NCBI GenBank assembly: GCA_002713385.1
Contig: PAWC01000021.1
Location: 6,236 to 26,348 of the forward strand
Reading direction: 5' to 3'
Length of the DNA: 20,113 nt
Source: Fidelibacterota bacterium
Lineage (GTDB): Bacteria > Fidelibacterota > Marinisomatia > Marinisomatales > TCS55
A model generated the notes under the pieces. That model made no database searches and was not told the DNA's origin. It saw only the letters and a list, made by a program, of their open reading frames with translations. This document shows positions 1 to 8,402 of this stretch, piece after piece (the stretch's first letter is position 1; the number at the start of each line of letters is the position of its first letter). The translations under genes and the position numbers were made by a program.

Positions 1-20
1 AAACTCTGCAGATTGCTCAT
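1..20 (-). CDS. nuoN: NADH-quinone oxidoreductase subunit N, first codons only (partial)
   Basis: An ATG at 18-20 on the minus strand lies 6 nt after the nuoM stop and opens a frame reading MSNLQS before the window ends. In nearly all nuo operons nuoN follows nuoM directly, so position is the main argument. No strong Shine-Dalgarno sequence is visible; there is only a GGA about 18 nt upstream inside nuoM. Six residues cannot confirm the identity by themselves. Confidence 0.45.
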
Positions 21-26
21 ACGATT

Positions 27-1565
27 TTAATATAATCCAGCTATACCGCCCATATTGGCGACTGTATCAATGATAACATTCATTGTACTGCTGATCAGAT
101 CCAGAAAAGGTCGTGGATACACACCAAAAAACAAGGTTATCGCTGCCAGCGGAACGACTGTAAAAAGTTCCATCCGGTTGATCTCAGGCAATTCCTTATA
201 CTTCTCGTTCAATTCACCCATGAAGATGCGCTGAAACGCCCAGAGGAAATAAGCCGCATTTAATAAAATCCCAAGTGTGGCGGCTATAACAATTGCTTTG
301 AATACAGGGAAAGCGCCAATGAGACACATGGCTTCACTAACGAATCCTGAAAGTCCGGGTAAACCAAGACCGGCAAAAAAGGCAACAGCCACTATACCTG
401 AATAGATGGGCATTTGCGTTGCCAGTCCACCGAAGCCTTCAATATCCCGATGATGGGCTCGATCGTAAATAACGCCCACAAGGATAAAGAGCATCGCTGA
501 AATAGTGCCGTGATTAAACATCTGGAAAACAGCACCACCCAATCCCGCTTGTGCTGCCAGTAGATTATTACCATTCACTTCACCGGCGGCAATCACAGCG
601 GCCATCCCGATGAGCAAGTAACCCATGTGATTAATACTGGAGTAGGCTACGAGCTTTTTCAGATCTGTCTGGGCCAGTGCACACATAGCACCCCAGATGA
701 CATTGATGAGTCCCAGCACTGCCAAAGCGCCGGCAAACCACCAGACGGCAACCGGCAGCATAGTGTAATTGATCCGCAGAATACCATAAACACCAAGTTT
801 CAGAAGAATTCCAGCTAAAATAACTGAAATAGCTGTAGGCGCTTCTACGTGAACCAGGGGCAGCCAGGTATGAAATGGAAAGATAGGTACTTTGATGGCA
901 AACCCTATAAACAGCATGACCCAAATAACCTTTACGGCGCTCATCCCCCACCACATAACGCCATTAAGCGCTGTTGGCGCTGTCTGCATAAGCAGCAGCA
1001 TATCAAATGTCCTGTCACACGCAAAATACAAAGCCAGGATCGCAATCAGCATGAGAACAGAACCAAACAATGTATACAAGAAAAATTTAATAGCTGCGTA
1101 TTCCCTTTGGGGCCCCCCCCACATGCCAATCAGGAAATACATGGGCAGCAGCATCAATTCCCAGAAGACGTAAAAGAGAAAGAAATCCAATGACAGAAAA
1201 ACACCTATTACACCTGTATCCAAAAGCAGGAAGAGCGCAAAATATCCTTTGTGTGCACGGGAAATATTCCAGCTGACAAACGTACCAAGGAAAAATAATA
1301 ACCCTGTCAATATGACCATGGGCAGGCTTAAGCCGTCCACACCTAATATATAGGTGATATTGAATGACGGAATCCATTCCGCTCGTTCCATAAACTGGAA
1401 ACCGCCGTTGGCCAGATCAAATTTGCTCCACAATAGCAATGTCAACAAAAATTGAATACCTGTCGCAATAGCAGTAACAATTTTTATTAAGCGTATATTT
1501 TCCCTGGGGATCAGGGCAATCGCTACCATACCAATGACAGGAATCCAAATGATCCAACTTAGCAT
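27..1565 (-). CDS. nuoM: NADH-quinone oxidoreductase subunit M (proton-pumping antiporter-like subunit)
   Basis: This 512-residue polytopic membrane protein is close to the length of E. coli NuoM (509). It is one of the three Mrp-antiporter-like subunits of the complex I membrane arm and is thought to translocate a proton per cycle. The expected charged residues are visible: Glu136 in the TM5 motif FYVFWELMLLP, Lys225 in FAIKVP, His232 in FPFHTWLP and Lys256 in LLKLGVYG. They correspond to E. coli Glu144, Lys234, the conserved His and Lys265. The ATG at 1565 is preceded by a strong purine-rich ribosome site (GGAAGAGGAAAGGA). The gene lies 39 nt after nuoL and 6 nt before a likely nuoN. A run of eight G residues (coding strand; plus-strand C at 1113-1120) encodes Gly-Gly in MWGGPQR, and the frame is intact. 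Assignment as NuoM rather than NuoL or NuoN rests on length, motifs and gene order. Confidence 0.97.
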   Translation of the reverse strand: MLSWIIWIPVIGMVAIALIPRENIRLIKIVTAIATGIQFLLTLLLWSKFDLANGGFQFMERAEWIPSFNITYILGVDGLSLPMVILTGLLFFLGTFVSWNISRAHKGYFALFLLLDTGVIGVFLSLDFFLFYVFWELMLLPMYFLIGMWGGPQREYAAIKFFLYTLFGSVLMLIAILALYFACDRTFDMLLLMQTAPTALNGVMWWGMSAVKVIWVMLFIGFAIKVPIFPFHTWLPLVHVEAPTAISVILAGILLKLGVYGILRINYTMLPVAVWWFAGALAVLGLINVIWGAMCALAQTDLKKLVAYSSINHMGYLLIGMAAVIAAGEVNGNNLLAAQAGLGGAVFQMFNHGTISAMLFILVGVIYDRAHHRDIEGFGGLATQMPIYSGIVAVAFFAGLGLPGLSGFVSEAMCLIGAFPVFKAIVIAATLGILLNAAYFLWAFQRIFMGELNEKYKELPEINRMELFTVVPLAAITLFFGVYPRPFLDLISSTMNVIIDTVANMGGIAGLY

Positions 1566-1604
1566 ACTTGTATCCTTTCCTCTTCCTTTAACCTTTCAAA
1601 TATT

Positions 1605-3656
1605 TTAAAATGACTGCACCAGAACAATGACAACAACCCCAAGAAGCGCAAACAATAAATAGTTCTGCAAACGTCCTGTTTGGAGAAATTTTAACGCACC
1701 GCCAGTGTGGCGAACGCTGCGGCCGATACCATCTATAATTGTCTGGTCCAAACCATCGTAATCCATGCGGCCGGTAAAGAACGAGAAAACTTTCGTTACG
1801 CGGCCAAATCCGTTAATAAAATATTTGTCGTATAAATCCCAATCGATGTACGCCACAAGACTGGAAAGCTTTAAAAATGGTTGATAAAGAAACCGGTTAT
1901 AGTTCTCATCGAAAAAATATTTATTCAAGGATAAGTTATACATGGGCTTGAGTTTTTTCGCCCAGTCATCAGCAGAGATCTTTTTCTTAAAGTACATACT
2001 CCAGGAAAGGAAAATCCCTATCGCCGCGACAATAAGGGAAATGGCCATGGCTGGATAATGGGCATGGTGAATTCCTTCAGCAATAAAGTGAGACGTTGGA
2101 TTTCCCGGTACAGCCGCATCAGACGCTACGATGAGTTCAGTATACCATCCATGATCAGAAAAGGGGTTGAAATAGGGTAATGTATAAAAAATGAAAACAC
2201 TCAATGTACTCAACAGGATCAGCGGAAAAGTCATTTCTCTGGGCGATTCATGGATATCATCATAGAGTTCGGCCATCTGCGGTTTGCCGTGGAAAGTCAT
2301 GAAAATCAAGCGAAACATATAAAATGCTGTAATGACTGCTGCACCAAAACCGAAAACCGGCAAAAGAAAATGAATCGGTTGGTGTATTGCAAAAGATAAA
2401 GTACCGGCTAAAATGGCATCTTTGGATAAAAATCCGGAAAACAAAGGTACACCGGAAATGGCCAGGGTGCTGATGAGCATGGCCCAGTATGTGATGGGCA
2501 TTTTCCCCTTGAATCCACCCATATTGCGCATATCCTGGGGATCGGTTTCATGGTCATGCTTTTTGTGAAGAGCATGGTGCATGGCGTGAATCACTGAACC
2601 GGATCCATAAAACAAACAAGCCTTAAACATGGCATGGGTGACCAAATGGAAGAATCCTGCAATATAGGCTCCGGAACCCACAGCAAGAATCATATACCCC
2701 AATTGACTCACAGTTGAATAGGCCAGCACTTTCTTGATATCATTCTGAGTTATAGCAATCGTTGCTGCAAAAAAAGCTGTAAAGCCACCGACATAAGCTA
2801 TCACAATCAACGCGTCAGGCGTAAACAATGGAAATAAGCGTACACATAAATACACACCGGCTGCAACCATCGTTGCCGCGTGCATCAATGCTGATACAGG
2901 TGTGGGACCTTCCATGGCATCCGGTAGCCAGATATGTAATGGAAACTGGGATGATTTTCCCATGGCACCTAAAAACAAGCCCACACCGGCAAAGGTCAAT
3001 AAAGTACCTCCCATTTTACCAGCGGCAATACTGTCAAATATTTCTGAAAAAGTGAATGTGCCCAATGTTGAAAAGATGAGCATAATGCCAATAAAAAAGC
3101 CAATATCTCCGACGCGGTTTGTGAGGAAAGCTTTTTTGGCAGCGTCGGCGGCTGAATCTTTTTCAAACCAATGGCCGATCAATAAATAAGAACTCACCCC
3201 AACCAATTCCCAAAACATGTACATGGAAACCAAGTTATTGGCTAACACAATCCCATTCATGCTGAAGGTGAAGAACCCTAAATAAGCAAAATAACGGGAA
3301 TAGCGAATATCCCCCTCCATATATTTGATTGAAAAAATATGGGTCATGCTTGAAATAAGGGCCACCACCAAAAGCATGGTAATGGTAATATTATCAACCA
3401 GAAAACCCATTTCAATTTTGAAAGCACCCATATTGAGCCAGGTGAAAGAGGCTTCCTGTGCAAATTGGGGATCATGACCTATTAACATTGAGGTAAACAT
3501 GGCAATGGATAGAATCAAAGTTGTTACCACAGCGCCAATGGCAACCCAATCACCCTGACGAGGTAAGCGCTTCCCAATAAATATCTGAATTACAAATGCT
3601 GCTAATGGCAGAAAAAGGATCAGCAGTGAATAATCCATTATCATATTACCGGTCAT
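1605..3656 (-). CDS. nuoL: NADH-quinone oxidoreductase subunit L (distal proton-pumping subunit)
   Basis: At 683 residues this is longer than E. coli NuoL (613). It is the distal antiporter-like subunit of complex I and carries the lateral helix that runs along the membrane arm. Visible functional residues are Glu150 in MYMFWELVGVSSYLL, Lys234 in AMGKSSQFPLHIWLPDAMEG, His241 and His259 (LMHAATMV). The C-terminal 150 residues contain the soluble lateral-helix region, with a family-typical FFDENYNRFLYQP segment and a final anchor helix after LQTGRLQNYLL. The start is the ATG at 3656, which overlaps the nuoK stop as ATGA. Met5 and Met7 are possible but less well placed. The extra length sits mainly in the periplasmic loop and lateral helix and is common outside the Enterobacteria. 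Confidence 0.97.
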   Translation of the reverse strand: MTGNMIMDYSLLILFLPLAAFVIQIFIGKRLPRQGDWVAIGAVVTTLILSIAMFTSMLIGHDPQFAQEASFTWLNMGAFKIEMGFLVDNITITMLLVVALISSMTHIFSIKYMEGDIRYSRYFAYLGFFTFSMNGIVLANNLVSMYMFWELVGVSSYLLIGHWFEKDSAADAAKKAFLTNRVGDIGFFIGIMLIFSTLGTFTFSEIFDSIAAGKMGGTLLTFAGVGLFLGAMGKSSQFPLHIWLPDAMEGPTPVSALMHAATMVAAGVYLCVRLFPLFTPDALIVIAYVGGFTAFFAATIAITQNDIKKVLAYSTVSQLGYMILAVGSGAYIAGFFHLVTHAMFKACLFYGSGSVIHAMHHALHKKHDHETDPQDMRNMGGFKGKMPITYWAMLISTLAISGVPLFSGFLSKDAILAGTLSFAIHQPIHFLLPVFGFGAAVITAFYMFRLIFMTFHGKPQMAELYDDIHESPREMTFPLILLSTLSVFIFYTLPYFNPFSDHGWYTELIVASDAAVPGNPTSHFIAEGIHHAHYPAMAISLIVAAIGIFLSWSMYFKKKISADDWAKKLKPMYNLSLNKYFFDENYNRFLYQPFLKLSSLVAYIDWDLYDKYFINGFGRVTKVFSFFTGRMDYDGLDQTIIDGIGRSVRHTGGALKFLQTGRLQNYLLFALLGVVVIVLVQSF

Positions 3657-3958
3657 TGTCGCAGCCCCTGAACATCATCCACATTAATCGTGTGGAAGTT
3701 TTTAAAAATATTAATGATGATCGCCAAAGCCACTGCTGCTTCAACTGCAGCCATAATGATAACAAACAGAGCAAAAATATGCCCAGACATATTCATGCCC
3801 CCAAATTTGGCAAAGGCCAGGAAATTCAAATTGGCAGAATTCAAAATAAGTTCAATGCCCATGAGCACAGCCACACCATTGCGGCGGGTGATAACACCAA
3901 AAAGGCCCAGTGAAAACAAAATGGCCGCAATGAATAAATATGTATTTAAACTATCCAC
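3653..3958 (-). CDS. nuoK: NADH-quinone oxidoreductase subunit K
   Basis: This 101-residue, three-helix membrane subunit (100 in E. coli; MrpC/ND4L homologue) belongs to the E-channel linking the quinone site to the antiporter subunits. The two essential membrane glutamates are present: Glu36 in MGIELILNSANLN and Glu73 in MAAVEAAVALAI. The start codon is GTG at 3956-3958, sharing one base with the nuoJ stop (TAGTG). The stop overlaps the nuoL start as ATGA. Translation is therefore likely coupled on both sides, which helps fixed-stoichiometry membrane subunits. Confidence 0.96.
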   Translation of the reverse strand: MDSLNTYLFIAAILFSLGLFGVITRRNGVAVLMGIELILNSANLNFLAFAKFGGMNMSGHIFALFVIIMAAVEAAVALAIIINIFKNFHTINVDDVQGLRQ

Positions 3959-4446
3959 TATTCAGCCCTGCGCGATAATGTGACTGCTCCAATCAGTGCT
4001 GCTAATAGCAATAGTGATGCCACTTCGAAGGGCAGTAAATAATCCATCATCAATAATGTACCGATTGAAGCGGTTGTTTGAGTCGGTTCTACATAATCAG
4101 CTTGATGCCAGGGTGTATTTAATATCATAATTCCGAGGATCAACAACACACCCAATACGGCCATTCCGCCTATGCCTCTTTGAACGCTGGTATGAGAAAT
4201 ATTCACAGTAGATATGCGATTGGTAAGCATAATTCCAAAAATGATCAAAACCAGGATGCCACCTACGTAAATCACCACTTGCACTCCAGCTAAAAAGTCA
4301 GCCCATAAGAATATATACAATGCCGCAATTCCGAATAAAGTAAATAACAGTGCGATTGCTGAATAAAGAAGTTTTTGGTTCAGCACAACCGTCACTGCTG
4401 AACCCAATGTCAGCAGAACAATAAACCAGAATACGGCATCAATCAT
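3958..4446 (-). CDS. nuoJ: NADH-quinone oxidoreductase subunit J
   Basis: This 162-residue membrane protein (ND6 homologue) has about five predicted helices. Helix 3 carries the family segment FLAGVQVVIYVGGILVLIIF at residues 51-70. That glycine-containing stretch forms the pi-bulge helix whose rotation is proposed to gate the proton wire in complex I. E. coli NuoJ is somewhat longer (184), the difference being at the C-terminus. The ATG overlaps the nuoI stop by one base (TAATG), and the TAG stop overlaps the GTG start of nuoK. Sequence conservation in NuoJ is low, so gene order supports the call as much as the motif does. Confidence 0.95.
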   Translation of the reverse strand: MIDAVFWFIVLLTLGSAVTVVLNQKLLYSAIALLFTLFGIAALYIFLWADFLAGVQVVIYVGGILVLIIFGIMLTNRISTVNISHTSVQRGIGGMAVLGVLLILGIMILNTPWHQADYVEPTQTTASIGTLLMMDYLLPFEVASLLLLAALIGAVTLSRRAE

Positions 4447-5030
4447 TATTCATCAACCTGTTTCTGCTGGGGTAAATATTTAGACATTTTTTCGTCTTCC
4501 ACATCCTTAGCAAACTTGTAAATAAGATCATTGCGGTCATATTGGGAAAACTCGTAGTCGATAGGTTGTTTGTGGGAATTCGGTCCACCGGTCATATAAA
4601 TACATTCCTCAGGGCAAGGGTAGACACAAAGATTGCAATAGCAGCATTCAGTCATATCAATATCAAAGCGAGAAACAATCAGTGCTTTTTTGGTACCATT
4701 AGATGTGATACCTGTATGGCTAATATCAGTTAGATCTTCTCCTTTTGTTTCAACTTTAACTGTATTGATTTTGATACATTGCACTGGACAAACCCGCTCG
4801 CATTTCAAACAACCGATACAATCATCAATGTCCACATGCAATCGCGAACGGATCACGTTATAATTCTCCATGTTAAATCCGATATCCCGTTCCGGACGGG
4901 GCCAGCGTTCTTCAGGATATTGCAAGGTCACATTCTCCTTACGAATTTTCATCATGTGCCCCCACGTGACACCCATTCCAGTGAATAAGGTTGAAATAGC
5001 TTCGAAAATGTTACTTAAATATTTATACAT
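4446..5030 (-). CDS. nuoI: NADH-quinone oxidoreductase subunit I (2x[4Fe-4S] ferredoxin-like)
   Basis: This 194-residue subunit of the complex I connecting arm carries iron-sulfur clusters N6a and N6b, which pass electrons to the terminal cluster N2 in NuoB. Two CxxCxxCxxxCP motifs are complete: Cys71, 74, 77, 81 and Cys129, 132, 135, 139. Each is followed four residues later by another Cys (85 and 143) that completes the cross-paired ligand sets. An amphipathic N-terminal segment (residues 1-27, YLSNIFEAISTLFTGMG) matches the membrane-lying helix of the family. The ATG at 5030 has an AGGA about 8 nt upstream. The gene is 3 nt downstream of nuoH and overlaps nuoJ by one base. Confidence 0.97.
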   Translation of the reverse strand: MYKYLSNIFEAISTLFTGMGVTWGHMMKIRKENVTLQYPEERWPRPERDIGFNMENYNVIRSRLHVDIDDCIGCLKCERVCPVQCIKINTVKVETKGEDLTDISHTGITSNGTKKALIVSRFDIDMTECCYCNLCVYPCPEECIYMTGGPNSHKQPIDYEFSQYDRNDLIYKFAKDVEDEKMSKYLPQQKQVDE

Positions 5031-5033
5031 AGA

Positions 5034-6110
5034 TTATCCTACAAGCAGATTCCAGATACCAACACCAAAAATATTTACAAATGATACGGGTAGAAACACT
5101 TTCCAGCAGACACTCATCAATTGGTCTACGCGCAAACGGGGAAACGTCCAGCGAAACCAGATCATTAAGAAAATTAATGACATGGATTTACCTATAAACC
5201 AAAAAAGACCCCAAGGTGGGCTATCCATAAAACCAGGAATCGGACTGTTCCAGCCACCCAAAAACGCGGCTACAGCTACGCCACTAACCACAAACATATT
5301 AGCGTATTCGCTCAAGAAAAAGAAGGCGTAACGCATACCGGAATATTCAGTATAAGCTCCGGCCACCAATTCAGATTCAGCTTCAGGAATATCAAAGGGT
5401 GTGCGGTTACATTCTGCGACACCGCTGATAAAAAAGATGAAAAATGCGATAAAGGAAAAAGGATTGTTAAAAATGATCCAGTTGGGTAGAAATCCCCAGA
5501 TTATGCCTTGCTGAGAGATGATAATGCCTTGCATACTCAACGTGCCGGTGAGCATCACAATGGTTATGATCGACAGTCCTGCTGGAATCTCATAGCTGAC
5601 GATTTGTGCTGCTGAACGCATAGCCCCATACAGTGACCATTTATTATTGGAGCTCCAGCCAGCCAAAATGATTCCAATCACACCCAAAGAGCTGACAGCC
5701 AATATGTAGAAAACGCCAATATTCATATCAGCAACAATTATTTCCTGGCTGAACGGAAGGGCTGCAAATGTAATGAATGCACCCACAAAAACCACGAACG
5801 GAGCCAAAATAAATAATTTTTTATCTGCTGATTCAGGTATGATATCTTCCTTAAGGATAAGTTTCAATGCATCAGCGACGGGCTGAAGCAATCCCCATTT
5901 TCCGGCGTGGAGGCCAACCCCCTGCCCCATGGGACCCACCTTATCCTGCATGAAAGATGATATTTTCAACTCACCGTATATGGCGACAAGGGCATAGACT
6001 GCGATAAAAAGAAATACAGGAATAGCACAGATCAAAACAGCAGAAACAAACGTGATGACCGGCCACTCGGCGCCAAAGGGAAACCAGTTGATTAAATTAT
6101 CAACTGTCAT
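5034..6110 (-). CDS. nuoH: NADH-quinone oxidoreductase subunit H (quinone-chamber membrane subunit)
   Basis: This 358-residue polytopic protein (325 in E. coli; ND1 homologue) forms the quinone-entry tunnel with NuoB and NuoD. It shows the two family signatures: the first cytoplasmic loop with FMQDKVGP (53-60) and LLQPVADALKLILKED (74-89), and the later loop with NRTPFDIPEAESELVAG (235-251) and EYSGMR (255-260). These acidic loops line the quinone chamber and the start of the E-channel. The usual ERK after TM1 reads Glu47-Leu48-Lys49 here, so the arginine is replaced. The usual GPNRVG loop is extended to GPMGQGVG. The start overlaps the nuoD stop (ATGA). Confidence 0.97.
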   Translation of the reverse strand: MTVDNLINWFPFGAEWPVITFVSAVLICAIPVFLFIAVYALVAIYGELKISSFMQDKVGPMGQGVGLHAGKWGLLQPVADALKLILKEDIIPESADKKLFILAPFVVFVGAFITFAALPFSQEIIVADMNIGVFYILAVSSLGVIGIILAGWSSNNKWSLYGAMRSAAQIVSYEIPAGLSIITIVMLTGTLSMQGIIISQQGIIWGFLPNWIIFNNPFSFIAFFIFFISGVAECNRTPFDIPEAESELVAGAYTEYSGMRYAFFFLSEYANMFVVSGVAVAAFLGGWNSPIPGFMDSPPWGLFWFIGKSMSLIFLMIWFRWTFPRLRVDQLMSVCWKVFLPVSFVNIFGVGIWNLLVG

Positions 6111-7225
6111 CGATCAATCTCTCCCAGAACAATATCAAGGCTGCCCAGAATGGCAATCACATCAGACATCATCCAGCCCTGTGAAATTTCACCCAAAACA
6201 CTTAACGCCGTAAATGCAGGTGAACGCATCTTCAAACGGAAGGGAATCGGTGAACCATCGCTGACGATATAATAGGCCAAATCACCGCGAGGTGATTCTG
6301 TTCGTTTATAAATAAAGCCCTTGGGTGGACGTATTTTTTTCGGCAAAGCCTGATGCACGTTACCTTCAGGTATTGCCTTTAATGCTTGGCGAATTATCTT
6401 TGCGCTTTGTGGCATTTCCTGCATGCGTACATAATAGCGATCCCAACAATCGCCCACTGTCCCCATAATACCAGATCCAACAGGGATATCAAAATCAAAT
6501 TTTTCATAGATGGAATAAGTTTCGTTTTTACGAATATCCCATTGCACTCCCGAGCCTCTTAAGTTTGGCCCCGACACACCATAACTGATGGCCACTTCGG
6601 GTGGCATTACACCCACATCCGCTGTACGTTCAATAAAAATTTTATTGTAAGTGAGTATTTCGTTGTATTCCTTGATTTTTGGTTCAAAATAATCCAGGAA
6701 TGAATAGACTATTTTAACAAATTCTTTTGGAAAGTCGTGGGAAACACCACCGACCCATATATAATTGTAGAGAAGTCGAGCACCGCATAATACTTCAAAA
6801 ATATCAAGGATTCGTTCGCGATCGCGGAACATATATAAAAAAGGTGTAAATGCACCTACATCCAATCCGAAAGTACCCAGAGCTAATAAATGGCTGGCGA
6901 TGCGGTTGAGTTCGGCAACGATCACACGAATATATTCTACACGCTCAGGAACTTTGATCTTCATGAGTTCTTCGACTGCTACAGCGTAACCAAAGTTATT
7001 ATTCATGGAAGCGATGTAGTCACAGCGATCCGTATAAGGTATAACCTGATCGTATGTCACATTCTCACAATGTTTTTCAAAACAACGGTGTAGATAGCCG
7101 ATGTAGGGCTCCACTTCCGATATAATTTCACCGTCCGTTTTCACTTTCAGACGCAATACACCATGGGTACTCGGGTGCTGGGGCCCGATGTTCAAGGTCA
7201 TTAGATCGCCGTGTACTATTCCCAT
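6107..7225 (-). CDS. nuoD: NADH-quinone oxidoreductase subunit D (49-kDa type)
   Basis: This 372-residue hydrophilic subunit is related to the [NiFe]-hydrogenase large subunit and forms the quinone-reduction pocket beside cluster N2. The N-terminal GPQHPSTHGVLR contains His17 and His21. His21 and Tyr70 (in RCDYIASMNN) are 49 residues apart, matching the quinone-liganding His59/Tyr108 pair of the bovine 49-kDa subunit. It is not fused to NuoC, unlike in E. coli. The ATG at 7225 overlaps the end of nuoC by 10 nt and has AAGGTG 8 nt upstream. Met9 lacks such a site, so the longer form is preferred. The stop overlaps the nuoH start as ATGA. Confidence 0.97.
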   Translation of the reverse strand: MGIVHGDLMTLNIGPQHPSTHGVLRLKVKTDGEIISEVEPYIGYLHRCFEKHCENVTYDQVIPYTDRCDYIASMNNNFGYAVAVEELMKIKVPERVEYIRVIVAELNRIASHLLALGTFGLDVGAFTPFLYMFRDRERILDIFEVLCGARLLYNYIWVGGVSHDFPKEFVKIVYSFLDYFEPKIKEYNEILTYNKIFIERTADVGVMPPEVAISYGVSGPNLRGSGVQWDIRKNETYSIYEKFDFDIPVGSGIMGTVGDCWDRYYVRMQEMPQSAKIIRQALKAIPEGNVHQALPKKIRPPKGFIYKRTESPRGDLAYYIVSDGSPIPFRLKMRSPAFTALSVLGEISQGWMMSDVIAILGSLDIVLGEIDR

Positions 7226-7914
7226 CCTTCTTTCACCTTGGGCACAATGATGCCGTGATATGTTTCCTGGGTTTCATAATCCTTTCGCAATGGCCACCCT
7301 TCCCAATCCTCGGGGCATAGAATCCGGGTCATATTGTGGTGGCCTTCAAAAACGATGCCGTACATGTCGTATGTTTCCCGCTCAAACCAATCACCAATGC
7401 GCCACACTTGTTCAACCGAAGGAACTTTTGGATCATTTCGATCTGTTTTAATACGGATTTCAATTGCATGGTAATGCGTCATGGAATGCAGGTTATAGCG
7501 TACTTCCAAGGCTTCACCTTCACCAAAATCAAACCCAGTAATGCACTGCAATGAATCAAAAAGAAGATCAGGATTATCCTTCAAATATTGCGCAATCTCG
7601 AACCAATTTTTCCCATTCAGCTGGATATGTTCATTGACATCTTCAGAATCTATTGAACCGGAGAATTTCTTTTCCAAGGATTCGGCCACTTTTTGGTTCA
7701 ATGATTTTTCGGTCGGAGTTGTATCCGTTTGTGCTGTTTCTTCGGCAGGGGCTGCTTCTGCTGCTGCAGTTTTAGATAACCGCTTGGCTTTTATCAAGGC
7801 GGCTTTTGCTTTGGAACGGGTGACACGATCTTCAATATTATTGATCGCATCCATGTCCCCCCGAAGTGCTTTTTCTACAACTTCAGCAATATACTTATCT
7901 TGGTCTTCGCTCAT
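7216..7914 (-). CDS. nuoC: NADH-quinone oxidoreductase subunit C with N-terminal extension (30-kDa type)
   Basis: This 232-residue subunit belongs to the connecting arm of complex I. The conserved 30-kDa core starts near residue 75 and includes the signature [15 protein letters not shown] (178-192), followed by the [16 protein letters not shown] region (198-213). Residues 1-47 are charged and probably helical (Lys, Glu and Ala-rich). Residues 48-72 are an Ala/Thr/Glu-rich linker of low complexity. The first ~75 residues are thus an extension absent from short NuoC proteins. The ATG at 7914 overlaps the nuoB stop (ATGA), which supports translation of the extension, although an internal start cannot be excluded from sequence alone. 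Confidence 0.96.
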   Translation of the reverse strand: MSEDQDKYIAEVVEKALRGDMDAINNIEDRVTRSKAKAALIKAKRLSKTAAAEAAPAEETAQTDTTPTEKSLNQKVAESLEKKFSGSIDSEDVNEHIQLNGKNWFEIAQYLKDNPDLLFDSLQCITGFDFGEGEALEVRYNLHSMTHYHAIEIRIKTDRNDPKVPSVEQVWRIGDWFERETYDMYGIVFEGHHNMTRILCPEDWEGWPLRKDYETQETYHGIIVPKVKEGWE

Positions 7915-8402
7915 GCAATCTTTTTCGTCAGGGGACGTTCTGCCTGAATTTTTTCCTGAAGTTTTAAGAGGCCTTCGATCAGTGCTTCAGGGCGTGGCGG
8001 GCAGCCGGGGACATACACATCAACAGGTACAACCAGATCCACACCTTTTAAAACATGGTAGCCATACTGCCAATAGGGTCCACCGCTTGTGGCACAGCTG
8101 CCCATAGCGATCACATATTTTGGATTGGCCATTTGTTCATAAAGTTTTTTTACGCGCAAGGACATTTTCATTGTCACTGTTCCAGCCACGATCATGACAT
8201 CAGCCTGCCGCGGCGATGAACGGGGAATCATGCCAATACGCATGAGGTCATAGCGGCTGGCAGCAGTGGCCATCATTTCGATGGCGCAGCAGGCTAGGCC
8301 AAACTGGAAAAACCACGGTGATGTTGACCGTGCCCAGCCCAGCAGTTTATCCAGGGAGGCTACAACAACATTATCCTGAAACTTATTCTCAAGAATTCCC
8401 AA
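7911..8402 (-). CDS. nuoB: NADH-quinone oxidoreductase subunit B (cluster N2, PSST type)
   Basis: This 163-residue protein carries the terminal [4Fe-4S] cluster N2, which reduces quinone. The four ligands are visible: adjacent Cys38-Cys39 in [10 protein letters not shown], Cys103 in MGSCATSGG and Cys134 in [10 protein letters not shown]. The start codon is TTG at 8400-8402. It has AAGGGA 6 nt upstream and overlaps nuoA by 14 nt. The next in-frame ATG lies beyond the first two cluster ligands, so TTG is the only sensible start. The stop overlaps the nuoC start (ATGA). Confidence 0.97.
   Translation of the reverse strand: MGILENKFQDNVVVASLDKLLGWARSTSPWFFQFGLACCAIEMMATAASRYDLMRIGMIPRSSPRQADVMIVAGTVTMKMSLRVKKLYEQMANPKYVIAMGSCATSGGPYWQYGYHVLKGVDLVVPVDVYVPGCPPRPEALIEGLLKLQEKIQAERPLTKKIA

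Noticed and set aside
849..1193. Plus-strand frames opposite nuoM (also 627-818 and 892-1173)
   Set aside because: These are antisense shadows of a well-supported NuoM; composition is low-quality and no motif is present.
3596..3983. Plus-strand frames opposite nuoK and nuoL
   Set aside because: They are antisense to NuoK, whose two essential glutamates and overlapping starts fix the real strand.
4870..5331. 153-codon plus-strand frame opposite nuoI and nuoH
   Set aside because: It spans a junction of two confident genes on the other strand and shows no domain.
7541..8107. 188-codon plus-strand frame opposite nuoC and nuoB
   Set aside because: It lies antisense to two certain complex I genes with clear cluster motifs. 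Its protein is a Ser/Ala-rich shadow with no recognisable domain and no ribosome site.
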